Positions 15,648 to 23,353 are shown, numbered from the stretch's first letter. The stretch: DNA of 27,869 nucleotides from JBBDNV01 sp040877415 (GCA_040877415.1 JBBDNV010000072.1:1-27869); one strand, 5' to 3'. Program-made: numbers and translations. Notes: generated by a model not told the origin, from the sequence alone.

Positions 15648-15935
15648 CTATCCGGTCCCGGGCAGCCCTTCGACGTAATCCTTGGCTTCTTTCAGCCCGA
15701 CGCCGGTCTGTGCGCGGTACAGTTTGATGGCTTCGATCTTCTGTCCGCTGCGAAGCAGGTCAGCAATTTGCTTGTCGAGTCCCTGGCCGGGATCGATGCC
15801 TAAGTTGGTGAGCACGAGATCGAGCTTACGATCGATCGACCGCAGCCGCGCGGAGTTGGCTCCGCCGCCGCGCGCGAAGAGCGCCAGGAGCACCAGTCCG
15901 AGAATGGCGCACAACAGGGCCGTTTCGACATTCAT
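15648..15935 (-). CDS. Membrane-anchored protein with L7/L12 C-terminal-like domain
   Basis: This 95-residue protein has one TM helix (about 5-21, ALLCAILGLVLLALF) followed by a basic linker. A C-terminal segment, residues 64-90, reads GQKIEAIKLYRAQTGVGLKEAKDYVE. That segment closely matches the helix-strand-helix of ribosomal protein L7/L12, with the KIxxIKxYRxxTGxGLKEAKxxVE pattern. It is not the ribosomal protein, which has no TM helix and an N-terminal dimerisation domain. Such proteins are usually annotated as ribosomal L7/L12 by mistake; the function is unknown. The ATG at 15935 follows AAGGTGG; a GTG three codons earlier is possible. It lies upstream of the DUF1501 gene on the same strand, 103 bases away. 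Confidence 0.8.
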   Translation of the reverse strand: MNVETALLCAILGLVLLALFARGGGANSARLRSIDRKLDLVLTNLGIDPGQGLDKQIADLLRSGQKIEAIKLYRAQTGVGLKEAKDYVEGLPGTG

Positions 15936-15987
15936 CGCGTCCACCTTGAGTTGCTATCCTGCACGGAACGAATGCGCCGACATCACC

Positions 15988-16011
15988 TCAATATTCCTCT
16001 CAATATTCCTC
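15988..16011. repeat. 12-bp tandem duplication at the 3' end of the HTH gene
   Basis: The 12-mer TCAATATTCCTC occurs twice back to back (15988-15999, 16000-16011). The right copy encodes, on the minus strand, the last Glu-Glu-Tyr codons and the TGA stop of the HTH gene; the left copy repeats that end just beyond the stop. It marks replication slippage or the scar of an insertion at the left boundary of the insert. Confidence 0.8.
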
Positions 16012-16794
16012 GATTTCTTCTGGTTGCACACCCAGCACCTTTGCAATTGTCGCAAGGGTCTTGGCGTGAACGGACTTCACCTTGCCCTGTTCGATTCGGG
16101 CGAGTGTTTTGGAGGCGAGGGGCTCGAAGTCCTCTCTCTTCAGCCCACGCTGCTTTCGCAATCGCCGGATTGAGGCTCCCAACGTCCGTTCAGATTCCAG
16201 GCGTTCTTTAGATTTGCGCCTTCGGTACTCTGGATCAAACTCATAGAGGATCGAATCCGCAGCAGCCTCATAGTTCCCAAAGCGAATGGTGTTTCCACAG
16301 TCGCTCACAGAGAAATCACTAAAACTGGGAGCTGTGCCGTCACCTGATGCCGGAAACGCCGAGAATGGAACAATCAGCGAATCGAGATTTCCACGCCAGA
16401 GGGTCACGGTCTCGCTGGCTTTATCGACGGACCCACCAATGAACAGATCGTCTCGGTTCTTTGCCCTCAATGCCTCGGCAAGGTCATCACCAGGCAGGAA
16501 GCCGCTATTCGGGCCGAATGCGATTCTCTCAAAGCACTCCCTGAGGGCGGTGAGGGTCTCGACAGGGGGCTTGAACAACAACATGGCTCGTCCCAAGCGC
16601 TTCGTCGGCCAACTCACGGACTTCAAGAACTCGATCATCATGTCCTGATCGGCGCTGATCCAAAGTGTCTCCCTGCCAGCCCTCGACAAGGAGGCTTGAA
16701 TCTGTGCTTTGGAGGAAACAGCCGTGGGGTGAAGCCGGTTAAATCTCTTTTCTTTGCCCTTACGTGCCGTCAGGAGAATTGTGTTTGTCGCCAT
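16000..16794 (-). CDS. HTH protein with DUF2442-like domain
   Basis: This 264-residue protein seems to have three parts. Residues 1-110 are of unknown type, with a basic start (ARKGKEKRFNRL) and no recognised domain. About 115-190 resembles DUF2442 (NLDSLIVPFSAFP, then a strand-rich stretch to ILYEFDPEYRRR). Residues 200-260 form a XRE-type helix-turn-helix: GASIRRLRKQRGLKREDF, SKTLARIEQGKVKSVHAKTLATIAKVLGV. The HTH at the C-terminus fits a DNA-binding autoregulator. The ATG at 16794 has AAGG just upstream and lies 10 bases after the stop of the small partner gene, so the two are cotranscribed. Base composition is visibly less GC-rich than the flanks, suggesting acquisition. The pairing resembles toxin-antitoxin operons, but this is unproven. 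Confidence 0.75.
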   Translation of the reverse strand: MATNTILLTARKGKEKRFNRLHPTAVSSKAQIQASLSRAGRETLWISADQDMMIEFLKSVSWPTKRLGRAMLLFKPPVETLTALRECFERIAFGPNSGFLPGDDLAEALRAKNRDDLFIGGSVDKASETVTLWRGNLDSLIVPFSAFPASGDGTAPSFSDFSVSDCGNTIRFGNYEAAADSILYEFDPEYRRRKSKERLESERTLGASIRRLRKQRGLKREDFEPLASKTLARIEQGKVKSVHAKTLATIAKVLGVQPEEIEEY

Positions 16795-16804
16795 TGCCTT
16801 GATC

Positions 16805-17083
16805 CTAGTCGGTCGAAAGGGGATTGTCCGGATACTTGCCGTCCCACTGCTCGCAGAGCCATTTCCAATTTCTTTTCTTCTTGATGAGGGCAATCAGCGG
16901 CTCGGGTATGTCGGACGGCTTCGGCTGTTTGTCCATAAACTCGCCGGTGCGCAGATTGATCCGCCACTTGTCAGTCCCCCGCAGAATGGAGACGTGCGGC
17001 GGCTCCACTCTTTCTTTGTCCTGAATTTTGACTTTCCAGCGAGCTTGACTGAGCCATCTCGGCAACGGCAGCTCAATGGGCAC
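16805..17083 (-). CDS. Small DUF4160-like protein, partner of the HTH/DUF2442 gene
   Basis: This 92-residue protein has a strand-turn core WKVKIQDKERVEPPHVSI with the Pro-Pro-His-Val motif typical of DUF4160, then WRINLRTGEFMDKQ and a C-terminal helix-rich end LIALIKKKRNWKWLCEQWDGKYP. It has no TM segment or signal. DUF4160-like and DUF2442 proteins commonly occur as adjacent pairs in bacteria, with unknown function. I chose the GTG at 17083, with GGAG 8 bases upstream; the downstream gene starts 10 bases after its stop. The family assignment rests on one motif and the neighbour and is weak, but the ribosome site, spacing and promoter support a real gene. Confidence 0.65.
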   Translation of the reverse strand: MPIELPLPRWLSQARWKVKIQDKERVEPPHVSILRGTDKWRINLRTGEFMDKQPKPSDIPEPLIALIKKKRNWKWLCEQWDGKYPDNPLSTD

Positions 17084-17130
17084 GATCTCGCTCCACCATC
17101 CGATGCTTCGAGCGGCTCCTCTTCAGATCA

Positions 17131-17163
17131 AGTATATGTCCTTTTATAGAATTCGTCAATTCT
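17131..17163 (-). promoter_or_regulatory. Promoter of the two-gene insert with palindrome over the -35
   Basis: On the minus strand TTGACG (17154-17159) and TATACT (17131-17136) are 17 bases apart, a near-consensus promoter about 41 bases upstream of the presumed transcript start-to-GTG leader. The -35 lies inside the inverted repeat AGAATT-CGTC-AATTCT (17148-17163), a natural site for autorepression by the HTH protein encoded downstream. Confidence 0.65.
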
Positions 17164-17211
17164 GGACATTTTGCTCAGCGAATCGCCGAAGAATCCCGGG
17201 ATTAGCTCACG

Positions 17212-17352
17212 TGGCGGCCGAAGCGTGTGGTGCGGTTCTACAATGGCCACGGCACGACGGAGCAGTGAAGCAAGGAGGGCAAGAACGTGGTACAGTGGAC
17301 CGAGCTCTACTGCCGCACGTTCAAGGACAGCCAGACTTCTGTTCGACTTTAA
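17212..17352 (+). mobile_element. Decayed C-terminal fragment of an IS1380-type transposase
   Basis: Forty-six codons in one frame match the tail region of IS1380-family transposases: WRPKRVVRFYNGHGTTEQ, an in-frame TGA, then SKEGKNVVQWTELYCRTFKDSQ, ending at TAA. Intact family members read FYNGRGTAEQWIKEGKNA and WTRLSCRTF at this position. Nothing else of the transposase and no clear terminal repeat is visible, so this is a short relic. It ends four bases from the HD-GYP stop and borders the insert at 16000-17163. Confidence 0.7.
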
Positions 17353-17356
17353 TACG

Positions 17357-19030
17357 TTACGTCCACTCGCGCATGTCGAGCGAAAGGTTCTTGACCTTTT
17401 GCTGCGCGATGGCCCGGATGTCGTTGCGAGCCCGGAAGAATGCCGTGATCACGTCGGCGTCCCATTGCTGGCCGGCGCCGTCGCGCATGATCGAGTCGAG
17501 CTTCTCGTCGAGCATGCCTTGGCGGTAGGGGCGGTCGCTGCCCATGGCGTCGAACGAATCGGCCACGGCGACGATGCGGGCCAGATACGGAATGGCGTCG
17601 GCGGCCAGGCCGCGCGGATAGCCTTTGCCGTTCCACTGCTCGTGGTGGTGCAGAACGACCGGCAGCACCTCGTCGAGCTGCTTGATGTCGCTGAGAATCT
17701 TGTGTCCGATTTCCGTGTGTGTCTTAATGTGTTCGAATTCGGCCTCGGTTAGTTTGCCCGGCTTGCGCAGCACGTTGTCGTCGATGCCGATCTTGCCGAC
17801 GTCGTGCAGCAGGCCCGACAGGTAGATCGTGTCGATCTGTTTCTGATCGCAGCCCAATTCCTCGGCCAGGCGCACGGAAACGCGGGCGACGCGATCACTG
17901 TGGCCGCAAGTGTAGGGATCCTTGGCGTCGATGGCCGAGGTGAGGGCCCGCACGACGCCGGCGAAAAACTCGCGTTGCTGCTGGTACAGCTCGGCGTTGC
18001 CGCTGTGAATTCCCAGGATGGCGCCCACAGAGCTGAGCAGACTGGCTTCGACGGTGCCGAACTCGCCGCCGCCGACGCGGTTGACCGCCACCAGCCATCC
18101 GAAGCAATTGGTTCCTTCGCACAGCGAAACGACGATCAACTGGTGGACCGCCGGCCACGGCCACTCTTCGGCCGCGGTGGTGGACTGGTTGACGATCAAC
18201 GGGCGCTCGCCCGGCGCCAGCGCGAAGTGGTCGATGATCCTGGTGAGTTCTTCGCCGGTGATCGGACAAGGGCCGTAGCTCTGGAACACCGGCTCGGTGC
18301 GTGCTTCGCGCCCCATCGAGCCGGCTTTGTCGGTGGGCCTCAGTTGGATGGCCAGGGCCTGGGCGGGCAACACGTCGGCCAGCCATTCCAGCGCCAGCTC
18401 GGCCAGCTCCTCATCCTTGCTGGTGAGCTTGAGGTTTTGCGTCAGCCGATAGATCAGGCTGATTTCTTCGTAGGTGCTCAACAGGTTGAGCGACAGGTCG
18501 CGGACCTCGCGATCGAGGCTTTTGAGCCGCCATTCGGCCGCCAGCCGCTCCGTCGCCAGTTGTCCCATCCGCGCGAGCACATCGCTGATCCAAACGGTTT
18601 GGCCGTCGATCCAGCGCGTCGCGTCCTCGAGTGCGAGCCCCAACAGGGCCGCGGCCAACTCGAGTTGTGCCGGCGTGGCCGAATGGCCGGTGACAAACGT
18701 GCCCACGGCCACGACGCTGTGCTGGTCGTCGTGCTCGACAGGAATCGCCATGACCAAGAGCGGTTCGGCTTCTTCCACGAGCTCGGCTTTGCCGCGAGCC
18801 GCGACGGCCCGGCAGACCTGGCCGCGGGTGTCCCAGTCGCCGGCCAATGGATCGGCGGCCCAATGCACGAGCTCGCCGGTGTTGCCGTCGACCAGATGAA
18901 ACTCGACGGCAAACCACCCCGACAGCCGGGCCAATATATCGGCGTGCCACGAGCGTGCGAGGGTGGCCTGAGGGCGCGCGTCGTCACGGCGATCGGCTTT
19001 CGGGTCAATGACGCTCGATTGGGGCAACAT
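17357..19030 (-). CDS. GAF-HD-GYP protein, probable cyclic-di-GMP phosphodiesterase
   Basis: This 557-residue cytoplasmic protein has three parts. Residues 25-140 look like a GAF-type sensor fold, 160-200 like a coiled linker, and 200-345 like a second GAF domain (LADVLPAQALAIQLRP, FGWLVAVNRVGGGEFGTVEASLL). The HD-GYP hydrolase spans 350-545, with IDAKDPYTCGHSDRVA, LSGLLHDVGKIGI (His409-Asp410), HHHEQWNGKGYPRGL (GYP at 470-472) and RIVAVADSFDAM. All core metal ligands are present, so cleavage of c-di-GMP is likely. The ATG at 19030 is the first plausible one; the frame stays open into the upstream gene but that part is not coding here. No strong ribosome site is visible. The signal sensed is unknown. 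Confidence 0.9.
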   Translation of the reverse strand: MLPQSSVIDPKADRRDDARPQATLARSWHADILARLSGWFAVEFHLVDGNTGELVHWAADPLAGDWDTRGQVCRAVAARGKAELVEEAEPLLVMAIPVEHDDQHSVVAVGTFVTGHSATPAQLELAAALLGLALEDATRWIDGQTVWISDVLARMGQLATERLAAEWRLKSLDREVRDLSLNLLSTYEEISLIYRLTQNLKLTSKDEELAELALEWLADVLPAQALAIQLRPTDKAGSMGREARTEPVFQSYGPCPITGEELTRIIDHFALAPGERPLIVNQSTTAAEEWPWPAVHQLIVVSLCEGTNCFGWLVAVNRVGGGEFGTVEASLLSSVGAILGIHSGNAELYQQQREFFAGVVRALTSAIDAKDPYTCGHSDRVARVSVRLAEELGCDQKQIDTIYLSGLLHDVGKIGIDDNVLRKPGKLTEAEFEHIKTHTEIGHKILSDIKQLDEVLPVVLHHHEQWNGKGYPRGLAADAIPYLARIVAVADSFDAMGSDRPYRQGMLDEKLDSIMRDGAGQQWDADVITAFFRARNDIRAIAQQKVKNLSLDMREWT

Positions 19031-19261
19031 AAGTTCGGAATCACGCTTTTTCGTGGAGATTTGCCAAGTGCCTGTCGCTGCCCCTTGAAACTTTAGTTTA
19101 CTGCTGACTTCCGGTTGTTCGCTTCGCGCGAGTTGGAGGGGAGCCGAGCGCTCACGGTGCGCCGCGATTGCCGGTTGTGGCGATCGAAGGGAAAACCGGG
19201 GGGCGAATGCCGACGTCCGCGAAGTTCGACCCTGGTCGTCAATAGCGCGGCGAAACGGGGC

Positions 19262-19285
19262 GTGCGGGCGGTTCGCCGCCCGCGC
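19262..19285 (-). terminator. GC-rich hairpin immediately after the M50 gene
   Basis: GCGGGCGG (19264-19271) and CCGCCCGC (19276-19283) pair perfectly around a 4-base loop, and further pairs extend it to 19262-19285. It begins at the M50 stop codon. The minus strand has only a short T run after it (CCGTTTCG), so it may be a weak terminator or a stabilising 3' hairpin. The rest of 19031-19261 shows no gene. Confidence 0.45.
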
Positions 19286-20319
19286 TAGCTGCCCTGGCGG
19301 TTGCGATACCGCGCGCTGACGCGCTGGAGAAGGGCCCGTTCCTTGGCCGTCAGGCCTTCCAGGCCCGTTTCGTGCAAGCGCACGAGGATTGCGTCGACCT
19401 GGCGCTCTTCGTCCTGCTCCTGCCAGCGTTGCCTGCGGCGCCGCATTTCTCGGCGGTTTTCCAGCCAGCGCCGCACCGGGCTGCCGGCCGGCCTGCGGGG
19501 CGAATCCATGGTCCGTTCGAGGCTCGTATAGCCCTGCGAGAAATCGTAGCTGAGCAGTTCTTCCTCCCAATCCGCTTCCTCGATCCGCGACGCCTCGGCC
19601 GAAGCGCTGGTGAACACGAACACCGCAAACAGCGCCAAAGGCACCCAGGTGGGCAACACGCGGGCGCTTTCGGCGTCGCGCACCAGCCAGGCCAGAATGC
19701 ACACGCCGATGGCCGTCAGCTTCGAAATCCGCACCGCCACCAGACTGGCGCCGCGGTAATCGAGAGCGGGCCACAACAAGGCGCGCAACACCCGGGCGCC
19801 GTCAAACGGGAACGCCGGCAGCAGGTTGACCAGAAGCATCAGCCAATTGATCCAGAACGCGAGCTTGAGCGCCACGGTCCCCCACGACCCGTGAATCAGT
19901 CCGGTAGGCTGCAAGGGACTGAGCAAGTCCGACACGCCAATCTGAGCGACGAGCAGGATCGGCAGCGCCAACAGCACGATGGCCAGATTCACGATCGGGC
20001 CGGCCACGGCGGTGATGAATTCGGCCTGGGGCTCCCGCGGAACCTCGGGGAAGGCCAGTCCACCCAACGGCCCGATCAGCACCTGTTCGGCGTTGCCGCC
20101 GACGCGGACGGCCGCGCAGCAATGCGCCGCCTCGTGCGCCAGCACGCTGGCGAACAAGACCGCCACGGCCAACACGCCGTAGCCGATCGTTTCCTCGCCC
20201 GGGCGGCTGGTGCTCAGGAACAGCGCGAACACGGCCACCGCCAGAAACAGGGCATGGAAGCGCAGGTGCACGCGGCGCAGCCGGGCCAGATACAGGCTCC
20301 AAGGCGGTGAATCGCTCAT
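19285..20319 (-). CDS. M50 family (site-2 protease-type) membrane metalloprotease
   Basis: This 344-residue integral membrane protein contains the zinc motif His62-Glu63-Ala-Ala-His66 inside a TM segment (VLAHEAAHCCAAVRVGG) and the third ligand motif NLLPAFPFDGARVLRALL (165-182, Asp173). About five to six hydrophobic segments lie between residues 20 and 240, followed by a charged cytoplasmic tail (245-344). The tail contains an Arg-rich stretch (RRWLENRREMRRRRQRW) and ends with GLEGLTAKERALLQRVSARYRNRQ. A similar tail closes many bacterial rhomboid-like and M50 proteins. Such proteases cut membrane-spanning substrates, for example anti-sigma factors, but the target is unknown. The ATG at 20319 is well placed after the promoter at 20382-20410. 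Confidence 0.9.
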   Translation of the reverse strand: MSDSPPWSLYLARLRRVHLRFHALFLAVAVFALFLSTSRPGEETIGYGVLAVAVLFASVLAHEAAHCCAAVRVGGNAEQVLIGPLGGLAFPEVPREPQAEFITAVAGPIVNLAIVLLALPILLVAQIGVSDLLSPLQPTGLIHGSWGTVALKLAFWINWLMLLVNLLPAFPFDGARVLRALLWPALDYRGASLVAVRISKLTAIGVCILAWLVRDAESARVLPTWVPLALFAVFVFTSASAEASRIEEADWEEELLSYDFSQGYTSLERTMDSPRRPAGSPVRRWLENRREMRRRRQRWQEQDEERQVDAILVRLHETGLEGLTAKERALLQRVSARYRNRQGS

Positions 20320-20381
20320 AAAAATCGTGACAAGGGGGCCTTTTGCGCTTCCGCGGCTTGGACGAACCTCCAGCCGAAGCT

Positions 20382-20412
20382 ATCTTAGCAGCCGGAATTC
20401 GTTGAATCAACG
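20382..20412 (-). promoter_or_regulatory. Promoter of the M50 gene with overlapping palindrome
   Basis: On the minus strand TTGATT (20405-20410) and TAAGAT (20382-20387) are separated by 17 bases. The -35 lies inside the perfect odd palindrome CGTTGA-A-TCAACG (20400-20412). The divergent NUDIX gene begins 26 bases away, so a protein bound here could affect both genes. Confidence 0.5.
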
Positions 20413-20413
20413 A

Positions 20414-20434
20414 TTCGCGCTAGCGCGCGAAAGG
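20414..20434 (+). promoter_or_regulatory. Hairpin next to the NUDIX ribosome binding site
   Basis: TTCGCGC (20414-20420) and GCGCGAA (20425-20431) form a 7-bp stem with a TAGC loop directly abutting the AAAGG ribosome site at 20430-20434 and the ATG at 20438. The stem touches the first bases of the ribosome site and could modulate translation initiation. Confidence 0.35.
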
Positions 20435-20437
20435 CAC

Positions 20438-20974
20438 ATGACGAAACAGCCCGAAGAGCTATTGGTTACGCGGCTGTTTCGCGTCGTGCGGCACCGCGAA
20501 ATGGGGTCCGACGGCCGCGAGCACGTCAGGGATACCGTCGAGCACCCCGGCGCCGTCACGGTTCTGCCGATCCTCGACGACGGCCGGGTTTGCCTGATCC
20601 GCAACTACCGCGTGGCCGTCGGAAAAACGCTGATCGAACTGCCCGCCGGCACGCTCGAACCGGGCGAAGACCCGGCCGCGACCGCAAGCCGGGAGCTGAC
20701 CGAAGAAACGGGCTACACCGCGGCCACGGTCGAGAAGCTGCGAGAGTTCACCATGTCGCCGGGCATTCTCAACGAACGGATGCACCTGTTTCTGGCGCGC
20801 GGGCTGCGGCCCGGAAGAGCCTCGCTTGAGCCGGGCGAGCAAATCGAGCCGATGGTTGTCGCCTGGAGCGACGCGATGCGGATGGCGGTGGACGGCTCGA
20901 TCGAAGACGCCAAAACGCTGGTCGGCCTGCTCCACTACGACCGCCTGCTGCGAGAGGCCCAAGCGGGCGGGTGA
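20438..20974 (+). CDS. NUDIX hydrolase, ADP-ribose pyrophosphatase-like
   Basis: This 178-residue enzyme has a complete Nudix box, GTLEPGEDPAATASRELTEETGY (residues 71-93), which supplies the Mg2+-binding helix. The preceding ELPAG and the strand pattern VTVLPILDDGRVCLIRNYRVAVGKTLIELPAG are typical of ADP-ribose pyrophosphatases (NudF/YqiG type). It should hydrolyse ADP-ribose or a related nucleoside diphosphate sugar to AMP and a sugar phosphate. Length is near the usual 180-210. The ATG at 20438 follows AAAGG closely; a longer in-frame reading covers the M50 promoter and is discarded. It is divergent from the M50 gene and converges on the pseudokinase gene, whose stop lies 24 bases away. 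Confidence 0.92.
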   Translation: MTKQPEELLVTRLFRVVRHREMGSDGREHVRDTVEHPGAVTVLPILDDGRVCLIRNYRVAVGKTLIELPAGTLEPGEDPAATASRELTEETGYTAATVEKLREFTMSPGILNERMHLFLARGLRPGRASLEPGEQIEPMVVAWSDAMRMAVDGSIEDAKTLVGLLHYDRLLREAQAGG

Positions 20975-20998
20975 CTCGTGCTCCGGCACACCCGCGGC

Positions 20999-23353
20999 CT
21001 ACCGTCGGGGCAGTGACAGCGTATCGGTATTCGCCCCCGGCGGATCGGCCGAACGGAGCGGAACCTGCCAGCGGGTGACGCGGGAAGCCGCGGGCAGACC
21101 GTCGGCCGGTCCGGCGAATTCCAGCTCGCTGCGCACCAGTCCGGCGACTTGGAGGTCCTCTTCCGGCAGGGCTTGTTGTTTTCGCCCCGCGCCGCGCCAC
21201 ACCACCATCGCCGTCTGGGGGGTGACGATCGAGCCTTGTCCCGTCCAAGTGAGCGACGCAACGAGCCGATCGGGCCGCTCGGGGCCCGAGAAGATCACTA
21301 GCCCCCAGATCGGGTTGCCCGCCAGCGCGCTCTGGTTGGCGGTGATCGTGATGGCGCCGGGATTCTCGTGGAGCCGCCGGTAGCGGCACTCCAAGACGGC
21401 GCTGTCGCCGCGCGTCGTGACGTGATCGAGCACAAGCGCGAACGTCTCGTCGGCCTGCGGGGCTCGGTGCAGGCGGACGAGCGGACCTGAGCTGACGCAG
21501 AGCGAATTGTCGACCGTCACCGAGAGTCCGCCTGCGCCTTGGCAGTCGACCAGGGCTGCCACGCCGTCGGACGCGCAATCGCGGAGCGTGATTTCGCCCC
21601 CGAGTCCGGGCAAGCCGTCGGCCGCGCCGGTCCAGGCAATTGCCACGGGCGCCGCATCGGCGGTCGTCGAGAACGAACAGCCGTGAAAACGTGCCGTTTG
21701 CGCCCCGACCACGATCATCGCGCCGGCGGAGACGGGCGCCGCGCGCTGGCCGCGTCGCTCATCTTCCCACACGAAATCGATGCCTTCGAACGTGACGTCC
21801 TCGCAGGCCACTACCAATCCCCGTCGCGGCACGCTCACCCGCGGCCGTCTGCCGGCCCGGCCGCGCACGCGCACGTGCGGCTCGAGATCGAGCTGCTCGA
21901 TGCGCAGCACCTCTTCGGCCGGCAGGACCACGTCGTCGTTCAATCGGCTGCCGGAGGGAAGCGTGGCGGCCGCCTGTTGGACGGCCGGGTCGACGCGTTG
22001 ATCGACAGAGTTATTCGCGCCGGGCATGTTGCTCGTCCTGGCCATAGCGCTCGTGTCGTCGGGCAATTTGGCGGCGCCTGCCGGCGGCGTGCGATGCGTG
22101 GACGCCGTTTGGGCCGGCTGCCGACGAGAGAAAAACAAAAGCGGCGAAAGCGCCACCAGCAGCAGCAGCACGCAAACCGTCGCAATGCCCGCGGCCCACT
22201 GCGCCTTACGGTTGGCCCGTCGCTTGCGATGGTTCCGGTGTCGCACCAACTGCCAGGACGGCATGGGGCGCCCCAACAGGCCGGCCAGCATCGAACTGCC
22301 CGCCCGCGTGGGGGCGCCCAATCGTTCGCAAAGCTTCGCAAGCGATTGCGGCCGCAGGTAGCGTTGGCGGGCCAGGCAGGATTCGATGGTCTGTGCCAAC
22401 ACCTCGGGCACGTCGGGCGCCAATTGGCGCACGTTGACCGTGCGCGCGGCGTGCACGGCCTTCAACTTCGCCAGGCTGTCGCCGCCCGCGAACGGCGCGC
22501 GGCCGGTCAACAAATGCCACCATAAACATCCGCACGCGTAGACGTCGCCGGCGAACGTCGGCGGGGCACCATCGGCGATGCGCTCGGGGGCCAGGTAGTC
22601 GTAGGCTTCGGGGCGCAAATCGTTGAAGCTGTAGCCCTCGTGAGGCCGCACGATGCCCCGCAATCCCGGCGCTGGCAGCACGACGTGTCCCGACTCCTGC
22701 GCCAGCAGGCCGGCGGCGCCGACGTCGCCGTGGACGATGCCCAACAGCTCCAAATCGGCCAACCGCTGGACCATTTCCCGCGCGATGTGCAACACGGCGG
22801 GAGCCGGGAAGCGGCCGTTTTCGACCATCCAATCGGCGGCCGGCGTTCCCTCGACGGCCGCGCACGCAGTCCACACCAGCTCGCCGCTGGTGCCGAAATC
22901 CTCCACCATTGACGAAACCGGCGAGCGCAGCGGCGGCGATTGCGCTACGAGTTGCGCAAGCGCCTGGACGTTGGCGGCCGTCGGTCCTTGCGGGCGTCGC
23001 ACGACGTAGAGTCGCACGGCTCGGCCCGTTTCGACGTGCCGGGCCGCATAGCAATCGGCCCAATGCGGTCCGCCGAGTGCGTGCGTGACGACGTAGGGCC
23101 CGTGGAGCAGCGATTCGCCGCGGCCGGCGTTGATTTCGGCGGCTTGAAAGGGCGTGAGGATGCGCGCCTGCGCCAGCGCGTCGACCCACACCGATTCGAA
23201 TTCGCACAGATCGCCGGCCAGGCGGCCCGCGCGCCGAGCCACGCCGGCAATTTGCTCGGCCGTGGCCAGCTTCAGCCGCGCAAGCAGGCTGACCAGATTT
23301 GCCGGTGGCTGAGTCCGCATCGACACTTGCTCGGTGAGCGGCAGTGACGGCAC
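20999..23353 (-). CDS. Membrane pseudokinase with beta-rich exported domain
   Basis: This is a 784-residue protein. Residues 1-85 hold a helical region found before planctomycete kinase-like proteins (LLARLKLATAEQI through LTPFQAAEINAGRG). Residues 85-350 form a Hanks-type Ser/Thr kinase fold with a degraded catalytic core: the Gly-rich loop is broken, the VAIK lysine is not seen, HRDxKxxN is HGDVGAAG (208-215), and DFG is absent, though YLAPERI and the DVYACGCLWWHLLTGRAPFAGG helix are kept. A single TM helix (386-408) leads to an extracytoplasmic part of about 370 residues, rich in short strands resembling a right-handed beta-helix (ITLRDCASDGVAALVDCQ and so on). It is probably a sensor or scaffold, not an active kinase. 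The GTG at 23353 is used; the ATG at 23320 is possible. Confidence 0.88.
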   Translation of the reverse strand: MPSLPLTEQVSMRTQPPANLVSLLARLKLATAEQIAGVARRAGRLAGDLCEFESVWVDALAQARILTPFQAAEINAGRGESLLHGPYVVTHALGGPHWADCYAARHVETGRAVRLYVVRRPQGPTAANVQALAQLVAQSPPLRSPVSSMVEDFGTSGELVWTACAAVEGTPAADWMVENGRFPAPAVLHIAREMVQRLADLELLGIVHGDVGAAGLLAQESGHVVLPAPGLRGIVRPHEGYSFNDLRPEAYDYLAPERIADGAPPTFAGDVYACGCLWWHLLTGRAPFAGGDSLAKLKAVHAARTVNVRQLAPDVPEVLAQTIESCLARQRYLRPQSLAKLCERLGAPTRAGSSMLAGLLGRPMPSWQLVRHRNHRKRRANRKAQWAAGIATVCVLLLLVALSPLLFFSRRQPAQTASTHRTPPAGAAKLPDDTSAMARTSNMPGANNSVDQRVDPAVQQAAATLPSGSRLNDDVVLPAEEVLRIEQLDLEPHVRVRGRAGRRPRVSVPRRGLVVACEDVTFEGIDFVWEDERRGQRAAPVSAGAMIVVGAQTARFHGCSFSTTADAAPVAIAWTGAADGLPGLGGEITLRDCASDGVAALVDCQGAGGLSVTVDNSLCVSSGPLVRLHRAPQADETFALVLDHVTTRGDSAVLECRYRRLHENPGAITITANQSALAGNPIWGLVIFSGPERPDRLVASLTWTGQGSIVTPQTAMVVWRGAGRKQQALPEEDLQVAGLVRSELEFAGPADGLPAASRVTRWQVPLRSADPPGANTDTLSLPRR

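Noticed and set aside
19031..19774. N-terminal extension of the HD-GYP gene through the M50 gene
   Set aside because: The extra 248 codons overlap the last part of the M50 coding region in another frame and contain no domain, so translation probably starts at 19030.
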